The position numbers and the translations under genes are program-made. From contig JAVMKO010000003.1 in assembly GCA_032164245.1 (NCBI GenBank), forward strand, positions 69,882,390-69,946,389: a stretch of 64,000 nt of DNA, in the 5' to 3' direction. The stretch is from Sternotherus odoratus. Its lineage: Eukaryota > Chordata > Testudines > Kinosternidae. The notes beneath the pieces were generated by a model, which saw nothing but the letters and a program-made list of their open reading frames with translations, had not been told where the DNA came from and did not search any database. Of the stretch, positions 23,961 to 36,700 are shown in pieces. Each line of letters starts with the position of its first letter. Within the stretch, counting starts at the first letter, position 1.

Positions 23961-25355
23961 TTGTCCTCAGGTGTCGACATCACACAAATCAGCAGGGAAG
24001 CAAAAGAATGAATTGGTGCGGTGGTCGAAGTAGCCTCTTGCCCTAATTGGATCTGGGCCAGGTTTGATTCCTACTGGTTGGATATGGAGACAGCAGTGTT
24101 GTTGCTGCCCATGCTATATCTATTTTGTGGCTTAACAGAGGATTTCAGTCTCTGAGGCTGTCAAGCCAGTGACTTTCATGAGCACTAAGAGACAAATCCT
24201 GAGGTCTATTTATGAAGCACTATGGGAAGTAGTAGCCCCAGCCAGTCATAAAAACTGGCTTTGCATCAATCTCACTGATTGTGCAGATGATTGGTTTGGT
24301 TTGGATGGTACATCAGTGCTCATTGGTGGGGTGGGGAATTAAGAAATAATCCAAATGGGTGCCTGGTTCACTGAGCAGACCTATCCACAGCATGGTCTTG
24401 TCTCGGTTATGTCTCCAGATTTAAATAAACCAATTATGTCTTTTTAATAAAATTGGATGAGGATAACACTAAGAAAACAAAACTGAATCTAGTTAGCAAA
24501 GTGAGTGGATACGTATCTATAAGCCACATCCGGTTCAGCTCCCTATCCACTCTGCTTCTTACTGACAAGTTGTCAACTCCACCACACAGGGTATCCCAGA
24601 TTTTAATAACCTAGTAATCTCACAGTCTGCACAGTCCTTATAGTCTTGCCTCCCAGCAGATTACCAAGAACAAAACCTTTTGCATAGGGTTCTGTAGAAG
24701 TTACTCTCAAACCTATAGAATGTAATAGAGAATTATATCATTCCTACCTGATTTTTAACCTGCCTATGCTTCTGTATATCAGGGATATTAAATCACTTAG
24801 CCACGTTTAAAAGACACCTATTAAAGCTGTGTGGAAAATGGATTTTTTTTTGATGGGAAAATTTTTACTGGGAAAAGGCCCCCTGGAAATCTTCCCTTCT
24901 GGAAATAATGACTTTTCCACAAGAAAATTTGAAAAGTTAAGGAAGTGAGGAAAAGCAGATTTCCCCACACTTTCTTACTATTCCCCAGCTTTTGCCAGTT
25001 ACAAACTTTGAAAATATGTTCTCCTCTCCTCAGCTTTCTGTCACGTTTATCATTTTCCAACTGGAAAAAATGAACGTTACTTTGTCTCTAACTTCTTATA
25101 TTTACCCTCATCCTTTCTACAGGGAAGGAAGTGAGAAAAAGGTGGTGGACATTTTCCCACAATTTCAAACATTTGAAAACACCAAATTTTTCCCTGTCAA
25201 CATGTTTTGAAAAATTAAAATAATAAATTAAAAATTAAGACATTAATTGAAAAAGATTTTTTTCTGGAAAAGTAGTAATTATCAATTTTTTAATAAAAAA
25301 CTTCAGATTTTTGATCAGCACTAATATGATTATTTTTATTAAGTTTTATAGGACA
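23961..25355. other. No gene seen; odd gaaaatttt-rich stretch
   Basis: A possible tRNA B-box-like word (GGTTTGATTCC, near 24062) may mark an old SINE head. From about 24830 to 25320 the sequence is dominated by 'ggaaaatttt' and 'tttttcc' words in both orientations, perhaps an unrecognised diverged repeat. Confidence 0.4.
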
Positions 25356-25875
25356 CTAGCAAAAATACCCGGCATTGCTCGGGTCCGTTGGAGGAGGGGA
25401 GGGGGGAGAGAGCTGAGCGAGTGCAGGGTCCGTTGGAGGGGGGAGAGAGCTGAGCGAATGCAGGGTCCGTTGGAGGGGGGAGAGAGCTGAGCGAGTGGGG
25501 GGGGGGGTTGAAGGGGGGAGGGGGGAGAGAGCTGAGCGAGTGGGGGGACATTGGAGGGGGGGAGGGGGCAGAGAACTGAGCGAGTGCGGAGTCTGTTGGA
25601 GGGGGGTATTATTACATCATAACTATGTCACAGAGAACAGCAGCTGTTAAGCTGCTCCCCAGCTGATGTTAATGGGCTTTAAAGAATGTCACCCCTAGGG
25701 GGTGTAAGAGGTGGGATTTGAAAAATTTTCAATTCTTACCCTGATTAGGACCCTAAAGCCTATAACTGTACCAAATTTCAAGTCTCTAGCTCAAACGGTG
25801 TGGAAGGAGTAAGGGAACGTACATACACGCACGCACGCATACACGCATACACCATTTGACTTTTATATATATAGA
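25356..25875 (-). mobile_element. Helitron-like nonautonomous element
   Basis: On the minus strand the element starts TCTATATATATAAAAGTC and ends with hairpin ACCCGAGCAATGCCGGGT, then ATTTTTG and CTAG. It sits between A and T with no target duplication. A TC start, a subterminal 3' hairpin, a CTRR end and an A/T target are Helitron hallmarks. No Rep/helicase frame is present. Confidence 0.75.
25381..25610. repeat. G-rich minisatellite inside the Helitron-like element
   Basis: Units of about 38-46 bp such as GGGTCCGTTGGAGGGG followed by GGAGAGAGCTGAGCGAGTG occur five to six times with variable G-runs. Confidence 0.9.
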
Positions 25876-26017
25876 TTTCCATAATAGAGTTTTGTGGATG
25901 AGGTCAGAGACGGGGGTCCTGAATATTTAATTATTGTGGTTGGCACTCTGTTCAATTTCCTCATAGATCCCCTTTTGCTAAAGTGTCTTCATCCTAGTTA
26001 CATTCCTAGTCTCGCAC

Positions 26018-26154
26018 AGAATCATAGAATATTAGGGTTGAAAGGGACCTCAGGAGGTTATCTAGTCCAACGCCCTGCTCAAAGCAGGACCAATCCCCAG
26101 CTAAATCATCCCAGCAAGGGCTTTGTCAAGCCTGACCTTAAAAACCTCTAAGGA
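26018..26154 (-). mobile_element. CR1 3' end, part 1 (split by an insertion)
   Basis: The antisense CR1 3' terminus 'agaatcatagaatattagg' and 'ctagtccaacgccctgct' runs to TCTAAGGA, and the CR1 text resumes at 26552. Confidence 0.88.
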
Positions 26155-26551
26155 GACTTCAATGAGAAACTGAGGAACTGGAATTAATTTTCAAATTAGA
26201 CACAATAAACCAAGGGCTTAACAGAATTTGCAAATGGTTCTCTCATTACACTAATTGATTGCATTTCCCTTGTTAATGTACCTTCAATAGGTGTTAAATC
26301 CTGCCTGACAGAAATACATTTCAAAAGGTTTTTTTTCTCTCCTACTGATAATGACCCATCTAAATTTAACAGCCTCTTAGAATTGGTATGCTAATGTACA
26401 ACTTTTTTCTTCTTCTTTCTTTGTGTGTGTATAAATGCATCTTACTTCTGTTCCATTCTATGCATCCGATGAAGTGAGCTATAGCCCACGAAAGCTTATG
26501 CTGAAATAAACTGGTTAGTCTCTAAGGTGCTACAAAGTCTTCCTCGTTTTA
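26155..26551 (+). mobile_element. Longer retroposon copy inserted in CR1
   Basis: TCTAAGGA flanks it on both sides (26147-26154, 26552-26559). It contains GCATCCGATGAAGTGAGC, 'cccacgaaagcttatgctg' and 'ttagtctctaaggtgctac', and ends CCTCGTTTTA. It shares its middle with the copy at 21441-21590 but extends about 300 bp farther 5' and lacks the ACACGGCT end. Confidence 0.8.
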
Positions 26552-26595
26552 TCTAAGGAAGGAGATTCCACCACCTCCCTAAGTAATCCATCTCT
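26552..26595 (-). mobile_element. CR1 3' end, part 2
   Basis: It continues the CR1 interrupted at 26154 with 'ggagattccaccacctccc'. Confidence 0.8.
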
Positions 26596-26678
26596 ACCTG
26601 ACTTCTCTGTTTCAGACATATCTGCTGAAAAAATCTCTGTGGGCTGTGCTGGTCTATTCATATTCATGTTCATGATCT

Positions 26679-27062
26679 GAACATAAGACCATAACAATAG
26701 CCATACTGGGCCATCTAGCCTAGTATCCTGTCTTCCAATAGTGGCCAATGCCAGATATTTCAAAGGGAATGAATAGAGCAGGTAATCATCAAGTGATCCA
26801 ACCCCCATCCCCAGCTTCCGGCAAACAGAGACTAGGGACACTTCAGAGCATGGTTTTGCATTCCTGCCCATTCTGGATAATAGCCATTGATGAACCTATC
26901 CTCCATGAATTTATCTAGTTCTTTTTTTGGAACCCTGTTATAGTTTTGGCCTTCACAACATCCTCTGGCAAAGAGTTCCACAGGTTGACTGTGCATTGTG
27001 TGAAGAAATACTTCCTTTTGTTTGTTTTAACCCTGCTGCCTATTAATTTCATTTGGTGACGA
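26679..27062 (-). mobile_element. CR1 3' fragment
   Basis: The antisense order is 'gaacataagaccataac', 'ggccaatgccagatatttc', 'atgaatttatctag' and 'gagttccacaggttgac', ending in C-terminal ORF2 text that reads (minus strand) CTVNLWNSLPEDVVKAKTIT. Truncated at the 5' side. Confidence 0.9.
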
Positions 27063-28155
27063 ATCTTCCAAGCTGTCCTTGGAATTCTGCCTGCTTGCTG
27101 GGATGTCAAGAACCAGGGACTATTTCTCCCAATGTCATCTCCAGAGACCTAACTCCCATATTATATATGGGAATAAAGGTGAGGGAGGGGTAGTGGTTCA
27201 GGGTGAAGACAGACACTATCCCTTGAGAAGGGAGAGGTTGGGTAGCCACATTGGTACTACTTCACCATGGGGTAGATGAGCAAGTGGAGTAAGAAAGAAA
27301 AGAAAACCAGAGAGGCAGGGAGTTAAGAGTGCAGGGAGAAGCAGGGTTTCTTTTCTCTCAGGCTCAGAGAAGGCTTACATGGCTGTGAAGCACAAGTGAA
27401 CTATGGAGGTCCTTACATGCCAGGGCCAAAAATTGGCCTTATACTCACATGAAAAAGAATCACTTTAAAAACTCTGTCAGTAGTTTGGGTGCACTTAGTG
27501 ATTCCCTGTCTGTAAAGATATTTTCTGATCAAGGGAAAACTTCCTACCATCTCTGCTTGTACAAATGGATATAACTACTCTTTTTAAAGTCACAGTAATT
27601 AACATCTTACTTCGCACTTTCACTCTTCAGATTGCTATTACTTCATGGTTTTGGATCAACTAGGGCCTCCATCATGATTATTTTATGTGCCTGGAAAGCA
27701 TTTAGATACCATGACAACGTGCACTATAGAAAACCCTAAGATAAATAGAATTAATAATTCACACAATACTCTCATTTTCCATGTTTTCCCTAACCATATA
27801 CAATTTCTCTCTCCTTATATTTGCTGTATAGATATAAATATAGTTATATATGTATATATCTACACACCTACACATAATATGAATTAATTTTTACATAGCA
27901 TTCTTCATACTAAGTATCAGAAAATGTTGCACACTGAAAGGTAGACTGGCAAGAGAAAGCTCTTTACAAAGGTTGGTTCAGCCACTCTCATAACAACAGA
28001 ACTGGAAACATGTCACTCAAAGATGGATTAGAGGAAAAGAAAATAATGGATTACAATCCATTTTCTACATCTACATTTCTTCAATGTGTGCTTTTTAAAA
28101 TTCACTACTTTTTCTGTTACCTTTTGAACCATGCTTATTGCCCTCCATTGCCATA
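27063..28155. other. No gene seen
   Basis: Non-coding DNA; an AT/TATA-rich patch lies at about 27825-27890. Confidence 0.5.
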
Positions 28156-28157
28156 TA

Positions 28158-28922
28158 CAGTAGACTCTCGATTATCCAGGATGATTGGGAAAAACTTAAT
28201 CCCGGTTAATAAAATCCTGGATAATCAAGAGTCTACTGTGGGGGTAGTGCCCCGGCTGCCCAGCGCCCTGGGAGGAGGGGGGTGGGGGTGCCCCGGCTGC
28301 CCTACGCCCTGAGGGGTGTGTGTGTGTGGGGGGGTGCACTGGCCGCCCTGTGCAGGGGAGAAGGGGTGTGCTGGCCCCCCTGCACCAGGGCGGGGGAGGG
28401 TGTCCCACCGCCTGCCCCAGTCAGCTCCCACTGCTAGCCTGGGTGTAGGAAGCCTGTGGGGGAAACCCCAAAACTGCAGCGGGCTGAGCATGTAGCCTGC
28501 CGCTGCTTTGGGGTTTCCCCTCAGGCTCTTGCCGGCTGGGGTGTCAGCCCACTGCCAGTTGGGGCTTCCTACACCCAGGCTAGCAGCTGACTGAGACCAT
28601 GGCTCACAAGGGGCCAGCAGGGGAAACCCCAAAGCAGCGGCAGGCTGAGCACTTAGCCCGCCGCCACTTTGGGGTTTCCCCCGCTGGTCCCTTGCCAGCT
28701 GGGGTCCAGCCTCCTGCCCCACTCAGCTCCAGCTGTCAGCCTGGGTTCCCTACACACAGGCTGGCAGCGGGACCTGAGTGGGGCAGGCGGCGGAACCCCG
28801 GCTGTCAGGAGCCTGTGGGGAGAGCCCAAAGTGGTGGTGGGCTGAGCACTTAGCCTGGTGCCGCTTTGGGGCTTCCCCTGCCGACCCCTGTTTATACATC
28901 CCGGTTAATCCACAGTCTACTG
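28158..28922. mobile_element. Tigger-like composite MITE, 765 bp
   Basis: The left end CAGTAGACTCTCGATTATCC and the right end, inverted, CAGTAGACTGTGGATTAACC lie inside TA (28156-28157) and TA (28923-28924), as for pogo/Tigger elements. A reverse copy of the left end sits at 28216-28238, forming a 23-bp stem with one mismatch. The GC-rich middle contains three hairpin units. Confidence 0.8.
28455..28885. repeat. Three GC-rich hairpin units
   Basis: At about 28459-28520, 28619-28682 and 28814-28879, blocks start like GGGGAAACCCCAAA (the third GGGGAGAGCCCAAA), pass through 'ggctgagca' and 'tagcc', and close with a complement such as TTTGGGGTTTCCCC. Each unit is self-complementary. Confidence 0.8.
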
Positions 28923-28924
28923 TA

Positions 28925-30491
28925 TTATGATCATGGCTGGATAGTAGGCACAGGTGGCTCAGAAGATGCATTCTTCATACTTTCGGCCAAGAGTTAAAAC
29001 AGCACACAAAAATAAACAAGTGTTTTGTCCAGTAATTTGTGCTGGTCAAAGAAGGGATGCTCTATGCAAATGGAATGTGCAGTGGGATTTTACCCTCTAA
29101 AAAGATTTACTGGTCATGTTCAACTGACAATTTTTCAGTGGTTTATAAGTTAGCCAAATATTGGTTGATTTTTATAGCGGTAGCAACAGACAGCTCTCAT
29201 CCAAAAATGATCTACTGGAAAATTTGGAATTCCTGCTTCAAATTCTGGAGGCATTACTGCTCTTCAAAGAAACAGCTAGGGGAAAAACTAACATGGTCAG
29301 AACTATCTATTTGCCCCTGAATTAGAAGTGGCTGAACTATTCTTGCTGAAATGTTCTGGAAAAATTCACCTGAGGTTCAGAACAAGCATGGAAAACAGAG
29401 AAGCAAAATTGGTTGCAGATGGAAATTATGATTGAAGATGTAAGAATAGTGCAAAGAAATTATTTAGCTGGCTACTTTTGAAGCTTCCCCAAAAATCTAA
29501 TCAGTGAAAACTATGTCTTATTTGCAGACATGTTATCTGCTGGGAATAACTTCAGAATTTGTATTCATGTCTGTAGTCTCAAACTGATTTCTTAAAACCC
29601 TGCTGCCTGAGAGAAGTTGGAAAAGGGAAATTACATTGTTTTCAGTGATTTTCACATAAGATTTCCCTGTGCTCTTTCCTGTGATTTCAAACATTATAAA
29701 TGTTAGACTTTTTGTGTCCTGATAGTTTTCCTAAATTTCCCCTCTTTTTTTAAGCAACACACTAAAGGCTTCTTTTCTAGCCTCCTTTTGTTTTACATTC
29801 TTCAAGTAGAAAATCATGTCCCATGCCTCCATCACTGGCAGGGATGCAACACATTAGTACCCCCTGTGGCCCTGTGCAGATTCCACGGAGAAGATGATTA
29901 TCCAGTAGTGACTGCAGAATATATGGAATTAATTGTACACAAAGTGCTACTGCACCTCCAACTTGATTACATGAAAAGCTGTGTGAGTTAAAAGGGCATT
30001 GCATCTGCTGAGTTGTAACTAACAAAGAACAGTTAAGAAAATGAAATGAGAGCACCAGGGTGACTTGAATAAGCACTAATGCATTATCAGTGAGCAATCT
30101 TCAGACCTGGTAACACGGCAGTTCTGCCTCTTGACCAGCAGAGCCAAAGCAGTCAGGTTTCACAGTAGGATCCGGGCTCTTACACAGTGCTGACACTGCA
30201 GTTCAATACAGAGAGATACAGTACTGAAAAAAGCATATCTGGTCCACACACTCGCACCCTGAAATAAGAGCAAACAGATTTCCTGGCACGGCTGCAGCAC
30301 ATAGTTGTATTCAGGATGTTCTTCAATTCATACTGGTTGCCAACTTTTACTGAACATGCTATACTCTGCTTAGAGGCACAGACTTTGGTTTATATGACAT
30401 TCTCATACTCCAGAGACTTTATAGTTAATTATTAGTGCTGGAAGCAAACACGGCAGTTACTATGTACTCAACAATAGCCTGGACCAGTTTA
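28925..30491. other. No gene seen
   Basis: Non-coding DNA. The open frames lack recognisable domains. Confidence 0.5.
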
Positions 30492-30740
30492 TGGTATGTC
30501 TACACTGCAAAAAACCCGGTGTGTTCTTACTTCGGTTAACTAGCCCGAGTTAAAACAGCAGCGAGGACACATCAACGTGGCTTTTAAACTTGGGTTAGTA
30601 GCTCAAGTTAAAGCCTATAGGGTAGTTTGGGATTGAATTTGGGCTGGAACCGGAGTTAAAAGCCAAGTGGCTGGTTCTTCGTTGCTCTTTTAACCGAGCT
30701 TAGCTAACACGGGTTAAGAACACACCTTTTTTGGCAGATA
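30492..30740. mobile_element. MITE, right end lost
   Basis: It starts GGTATGTCTACACTGC, a terminus similar to the other MITEs here. It is rich in 'gttaa' and 'gagttaaa' words. The mirror-image right end is absent. Confidence 0.65.
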
Positions 30741-33700
30741 TATGCATATAAGACATAGACATATGCTTACACAAAAACATTGGTATGAACATTTACAAAA
30801 GAAGTAGTACAAGTACCTCAGTCATAGCGTGAATCTAGGAAATAATTTGAATGGTTTATCTTCTGTTTCACAACCAGATTGTCTGATAGGGCCAATCATA
30901 CAAGCCAGGGGATGTTGCCCCACAAGTGCTGCTCTTGGAAATTTTACTGTCCTCCAGAATGGAAAAATTTCAACATTTTTACTAGAATCTGAAGATAATG
31001 GTAGTTTCTCTTGTTAGTCTGGTGGACCTTCAGATTAAATGACTTTGAGAAGGTAAAATGAATGTCCAAGGAGATTGGCTACATCATTTATGTATGTATA
31101 TGTGTGTCATATTGTGCATATTGTGTGTCAGCTGAGTGGACTTTTAGAAAAGTAAATATTAAATGTTTCATTCTGAAAGCAGCTATACAATTAATAGCAT
31201 CAAGAGGGCTAAGGGCTAACCTGATTCACCTAAGTAGGAATCCTTCCATCAGAAGTCCTTATCCCTGGTTCCCTATTATCATTGGATAACTCCACTCTTA
31301 GGAGGTTGATTAGATAGGGTAACCAAAATAACGTACCATTAATATTCAAGATTAAAATCATGTTTTGTTGCCCTATCTTGGTAGTGATGAACTTTTTTAT
31401 TATTAAAATGGAAAAAAATAAAATAAATCTAATTTACCTTTCATTATTGAAGCGGACTATTAACTTTTGCACTTCACCCGCTTTAGACAATGAAACAGAA
31501 CAAGTCTGTTTTATTTCTGTTTATAGTTTTCACTTTTCCATTGTTATGCATTAGCACAGTGCTGCTGTGTTTATTTCCAACATTGCTGGGGGATTAAAAA
31601 AAAACTACATTAAAAAAGGGAACAGTCCCTTTCTTTTATTTTTTTATTTTAGTAACAAAATTTGCATTTTGGCCCTACGCTACTTTGACAAAGTTTTATT
31701 TTTTCTGGCTTTTCTTATTTTTGGTCATGACCTCAAAAAGAGGGCTGTGTCTTTAGATATTCATGTACAACTCTTACTGATGTCAATGAGAATTACATAT
31801 CTTTGGGCAGAATTTTAACATGTTCTGTTCTTTTTTTTAAAAGAAAATAAACATATAAAATAAAGACTATTTCCCAGCTAGATCCCAGCCATTTCAATCA
31901 TTTTGGTAAATCTGAAACTACCATTCCTTCTTGAAAATAAAAATATCTGTATATCATCTCCCCAGCAGAATGGAATGGTTCTTTTTGAGCTGCTGCAGTC
32001 TACCAGAGATATTCCATGTGAATAATGTTTTGCTCCCTCCTGCTGCATTATTAGTGGCCTGCACAGAAGGTCTTGTGTCAGCTGGATTGTTTTTTGATTA
32101 GATGAAGTTACAGACACTGTCATGGCTAGTCCCACCCGTTGTGACACTTCTATCTCCTTTTTCAGATACTGAAGTTGTTGCACATTCATTCTTATATTTC
32201 TCCAAGGTCTAGGGATAGAGATGGTACCTTCACAATTCAACGGAGGGGAAAGTCTCGCATGATTAGAAAAGCAGTCAAGGTATTGGATGGGAAGAGTTTC
32301 ATACATTAAAACACAGTTGTTTGCAAATAAGACCAGAAATAATTTGTGTGTAAGTCTCTGTCACTTTTAATTTTGCTGATTTAATCAGCTTTAGGAATAA
32401 AATGAAAAGATTTGAAGTTTTATTGTTTTACTGTTATGTAATCTGAGATTCGCTACTGCATTTCTAGGACCTGATCAAGATCCAAATCTAGATTATTTTA
32501 GACGTTGCCAATCCTGATTGACATCTACACTCCATTCAGACGGGTACTAGCAACTGGCTGTCAGACACACTTACCAATGGTGGGTACATGTATTTTTTAA
32601 AATATGGAATCAATAAAATATAAAGCTATTCAACAGGCAAAAAAATTGTTCTAGTCCATTGCATCAGGACTTGAACCCAAGACTCAAGCAGAGAGTCTGG
32701 CTGTTTAAACTACTTCCTCCTTTGTTGTCTCAGAGGGTGTGCATTTCAAAGAAAGATCTGGTCAGCTGGAGAAAATTCTCATTAAAACAGAATTAACTGA
32801 TAAAATGAAACTGAGCTTGACATTAATCAACAGCAATTAGGGAATTCAATCAACATTAACAACTCTCTGTCCTAAAGTCATGCCTCTGGGCCAACTTTAG
32901 CAGGGGCCTCTGAACAGCAGGTGATTTTAGTTACCATACGTTAAGCAGAGTGCAGCAGATGGATGTTGGAAGTTCTGCCTTTTTTCTTACTCTTGTCAAT
33001 CTAACCCTTAGGGAAAAGGCAGGTGCCTAGACAGATAACACGTGGCTGGTCTCTAAAGGGTTTACTCTTTCATGGGCATACTATTGCAGAGGTCATTGAA
33101 GGTTTCCCTCTATACAAAATAAATACACTCAGCAACGGTTGGTACTTCCTAAAGCTGGTTGCAAATGCTTGTCTGGAAGGGGCCATGATATTAATCAGGG
33201 TTCAGGCAACATCCAAAGCAGCAAGATGTTGCTCAGGTCACAGAAATGCAGAATGGTTTATAATATGGATAGAACTTCTGTGCAAGGGAAAAATCTAACA
33301 CTAGTTACCAATAATAGGACATTGCAATGTCCACACCTCAACATTTAACAACATGCTTAGATCTTCAGTAGTGTCATGAAGACTATTATAAAAACCTCTG
33401 AGACACGTTACTCATGTAGCAGCTATTTTATGTAATTATTTCATTCTATTTTCTCCATTATGAAGCAGGTCTCCCTACACTGACTCCTAATATTTTAGGG
33501 TATAATGATGAAAACGTGTAATTTTTCTGCTATAAAAAGAACACCAGTGTTGCAGTCACAACAGCAGCTTGACTCTACAAGTCAGACCTTTCCTGAGGCA
33601 TAGTTCTTACTGGAGAACTAGCTTCCAAGACAATTTGTAAGAAACAGAAGAAAAATTGTGGTGGTCAGCCAGCTAAAGTCTATTTTGCATGTATGAAGTA

Positions 33701-36700
33701 AGACAACAGAATTGGACTAGGACCATCAACTCATTTTACATTAACCACTAAACACACAGCCATCGGAACACAACTTTCATTCATTACTGACATGGGCTGG
33801 CTTTAAACGAGTAACATCGAAGAAAAAGACACCATAGACCATTACCCAGTCCGTGAGCCAGTCCTTCTCCTTTAAATAAACAACCAAAAGACTAAAACTA
33901 CTTGTGCTACTACAGTGCAGTTATAACAGAAGCTCTTAAAAGTCAGGGGCAGGGCCTGTAGTAGTAAAAACAACTCTACAAGGCCCAAGATCAGGTGAAT
34001 TTAAATTTTAAATATAATTTAAAAGTTACATCTTTTGTTAGAACTAGCATCAGTAACTGCCCGGTTGAAGCCCCTTTCCTTTTATGCACTGACCCTAAAC
34101 AAACTCTATTAAAGAAGATAAAAAACAAAGAGACACATACCAATTATTTTACATTCATGCTTCCATTTATCAACTTTCTCAACCAGCAGAGATGGATGGG
34201 TCAGTCAGTTCCAGTCAGAGTGCTGGAGTTTGAAGGGCGACAGCTGCTGCTAGATACTTTGAGAGGCAGAAACCACCATCTTGGGAAGGAACTAACCAAG
34301 CAGAGCTAGCCGTACCATTTTTCAGTGGGTTGTGAAAAAAGCTTCACCGTGCTAAAAACCGGATCCTGTTCATGATGATCACACCACAATATTTAACTCT
34401 GGCTTGGGTTTGTGAGCTGATGTAGTGGCTCATTAGCACCTCCAAGCTCTAGCTCACAGTCTTGGCAATCAGTTCAAATCAATTTTTACTAGTTCACATT
34501 TGCCTGACTATTTTCCTAAGGAAAAGGGATAGAAATTTTTAAAATGAAAGCTGAGATTCACCTGTGCAGCACTCAGAATCTGACTCTGTCAACAAAGAGT
34601 CCTCCTCCAGCTCAGCGGTGCTATGGGAAAGTTCAAGACAGGGCAAGAATTTGTGAGACTGTCATTGTGAAAAGATGGGCTCTTGGTACTCACTCTCCAA
34701 TATTCTCTGTGTGAGGAGAAGCTGGGGCTGTATTGCTAAGACACTCCAATAATGGATCCAAGACCTATTGGCATTAATGAGCCAAGCAGAACATTAATTT
34801 AATTGATATATTACAGCTGGCACATCTCCCAGCCCTTCCAAAACATCAGCTCCCGACTCCAGCAAAAATTCATATACGGAGGACTCTGTTTTTGTTCTCT
34901 CTAACTCTCAGCTTTGCTACCACCGAGAGAAACCACTCAAACCTAAGCAATCTTGTCTGAAATAATTTGATACATTGATCTGGGTGTGGGATTTAGGCAC
35001 CCAAGTTTGAAAATAGGGTGTATAGCATCAATTTAAAATGCTTGGGTACAGGTGAGTGGACTCACAATCTTACAATTCACAAACTTTCTGGGCCCTAAAG
35101 CTGAACTCCTAAACGCATGAAAATGTAAGCAATAAATTTGTGTAGACCCCAAACATTTGGGGAGAAAAATCAATTTTTAACCCCCAAGCTCCCAATCAAT
35201 GTTTTTAGAGGAGCCTTGCACTTTCCCTACTTGTGCCTCGGTACTTCTGGGTGTTCAAAATGATAGCGAGATGACTCATTATCAATTGTCAATATCAACC
35301 AGGTGAATTCAAGGCCCCTAGACTTGTACTGAGGATAGAGAAAGGCACAAGGGCCACCCGAAGATTTATTTTAGTCATGATTATCAGACCATGATTGACA
35401 ACTTAGACATACCTATCATTCAGCTGGAAAGGAGCAGCAGCCCAAGCTAAACATGCATGGTGCGTCTTCGGTCTGGTGAGTTTAGAGTTTGTTTTTGCAT
35501 TCCCCCCACCCACCACCCAAAAGATAGTGCAAATGTGTAACGTTAAATGACTCAGTGCCCTTAAAGTGTTAAAATGTTTAATTTACACTTTCAGACAGGG
35601 ATATGTAGATAGTTAAAGTCTTCTTTTATGTTGCAAATTGTTGTGCTGTGTAGAGCTAAGAGGAGCTGGGACAAGCTTGTTAAAAGTACACAACTAGATT
35701 AGAGGTTTTAATCTGAATTTTTGGTTTATGGATTGTTTAGACTTCAATTTTACAGCCTTTTAGAAAATATGAACTAAACAGTGTCTCTAGGGGACTCCAA
35801 TGCAGTGAGTTAACAGCTGCAGCTTCATTTAACTGTACATCACGTTGCAATCATAAGCTAAAACAAAAAGCGCTCTTTCCAGGATGAGCAGTCATGATCA
35901 ATTTGAATAGAAATGATTCACCCAGAACTTTGGAAACCGATCGAAGTGGCCAAAATGAATTATTCACACCTTAGTTCTGAAGAGGTAAATACCATAAGGT
36001 CAGCGCTGCTCAAACCAGTTATGAATATTTCAGCACAATCTTCAATTAAAGTTGGGGTTTGGGTTATGGATTTTTTTTAAAAGAACAAAGTTCTGCTGTT
36101 TTACTTTTAACCAGCCAATGTCAACAACTCAGACTTAATATTCTCAGGTGGGCTTTGGGTGCCCCACTCTTTCAGACTCCTTTGGGAATCACAGTGCTCA
36201 TCCATGCATGCTCTTTGGAACCAGTTTGGTCCAAGAACTTGTTCTAGCTTTGTAAATGAGGGTCCTGATCCAAAGCCCATTAGTAGCACCAGGTAAGTAG
36301 CCAACTTGTCTGTGAGCTTCCTGGGGAATGCAGCCACCAGAAAGCTCTGTATTTCAAGAGTGTATTTCCTGTTCAGAGGTGGCTACTTAGGGCTAGTTTG
36401 GGGGTGACACAGCTGCTTCATTACATGACCATCCCAGCCCTCCAGCAGAGCAGTAACTCTCAGTCACAAATGGACCTCTTCCCTTTGCCTTTGTGTATCA
36501 GGGCAATAGCAACCTGCCTCCTGACTAGGCCAGGTCAATGAGCAGGCCCCATACAAGGCCTTCTGGGATCTGCTTGCACTTCCCAAAAGAACTTGTAGAT
36601 TTTAAAATGGATAGAGCATTATGTATCTAATCTGCTGAGTTGTTTAAATGCACCTAATTCTGCCTCAGTACCTGGGCAAGTGAGATAGTTCATTCGATAA

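Noticed and set aside
24000..24080. Possible tRNA gene
   Set aside because: Only a B-box-like word; no acceptor stem or full cloverleaf.
28225..28853. 165-codon and 84-codon open frames
   Set aside because: They fall in the hairpin units of the Tigger-like element and are present on both strands.
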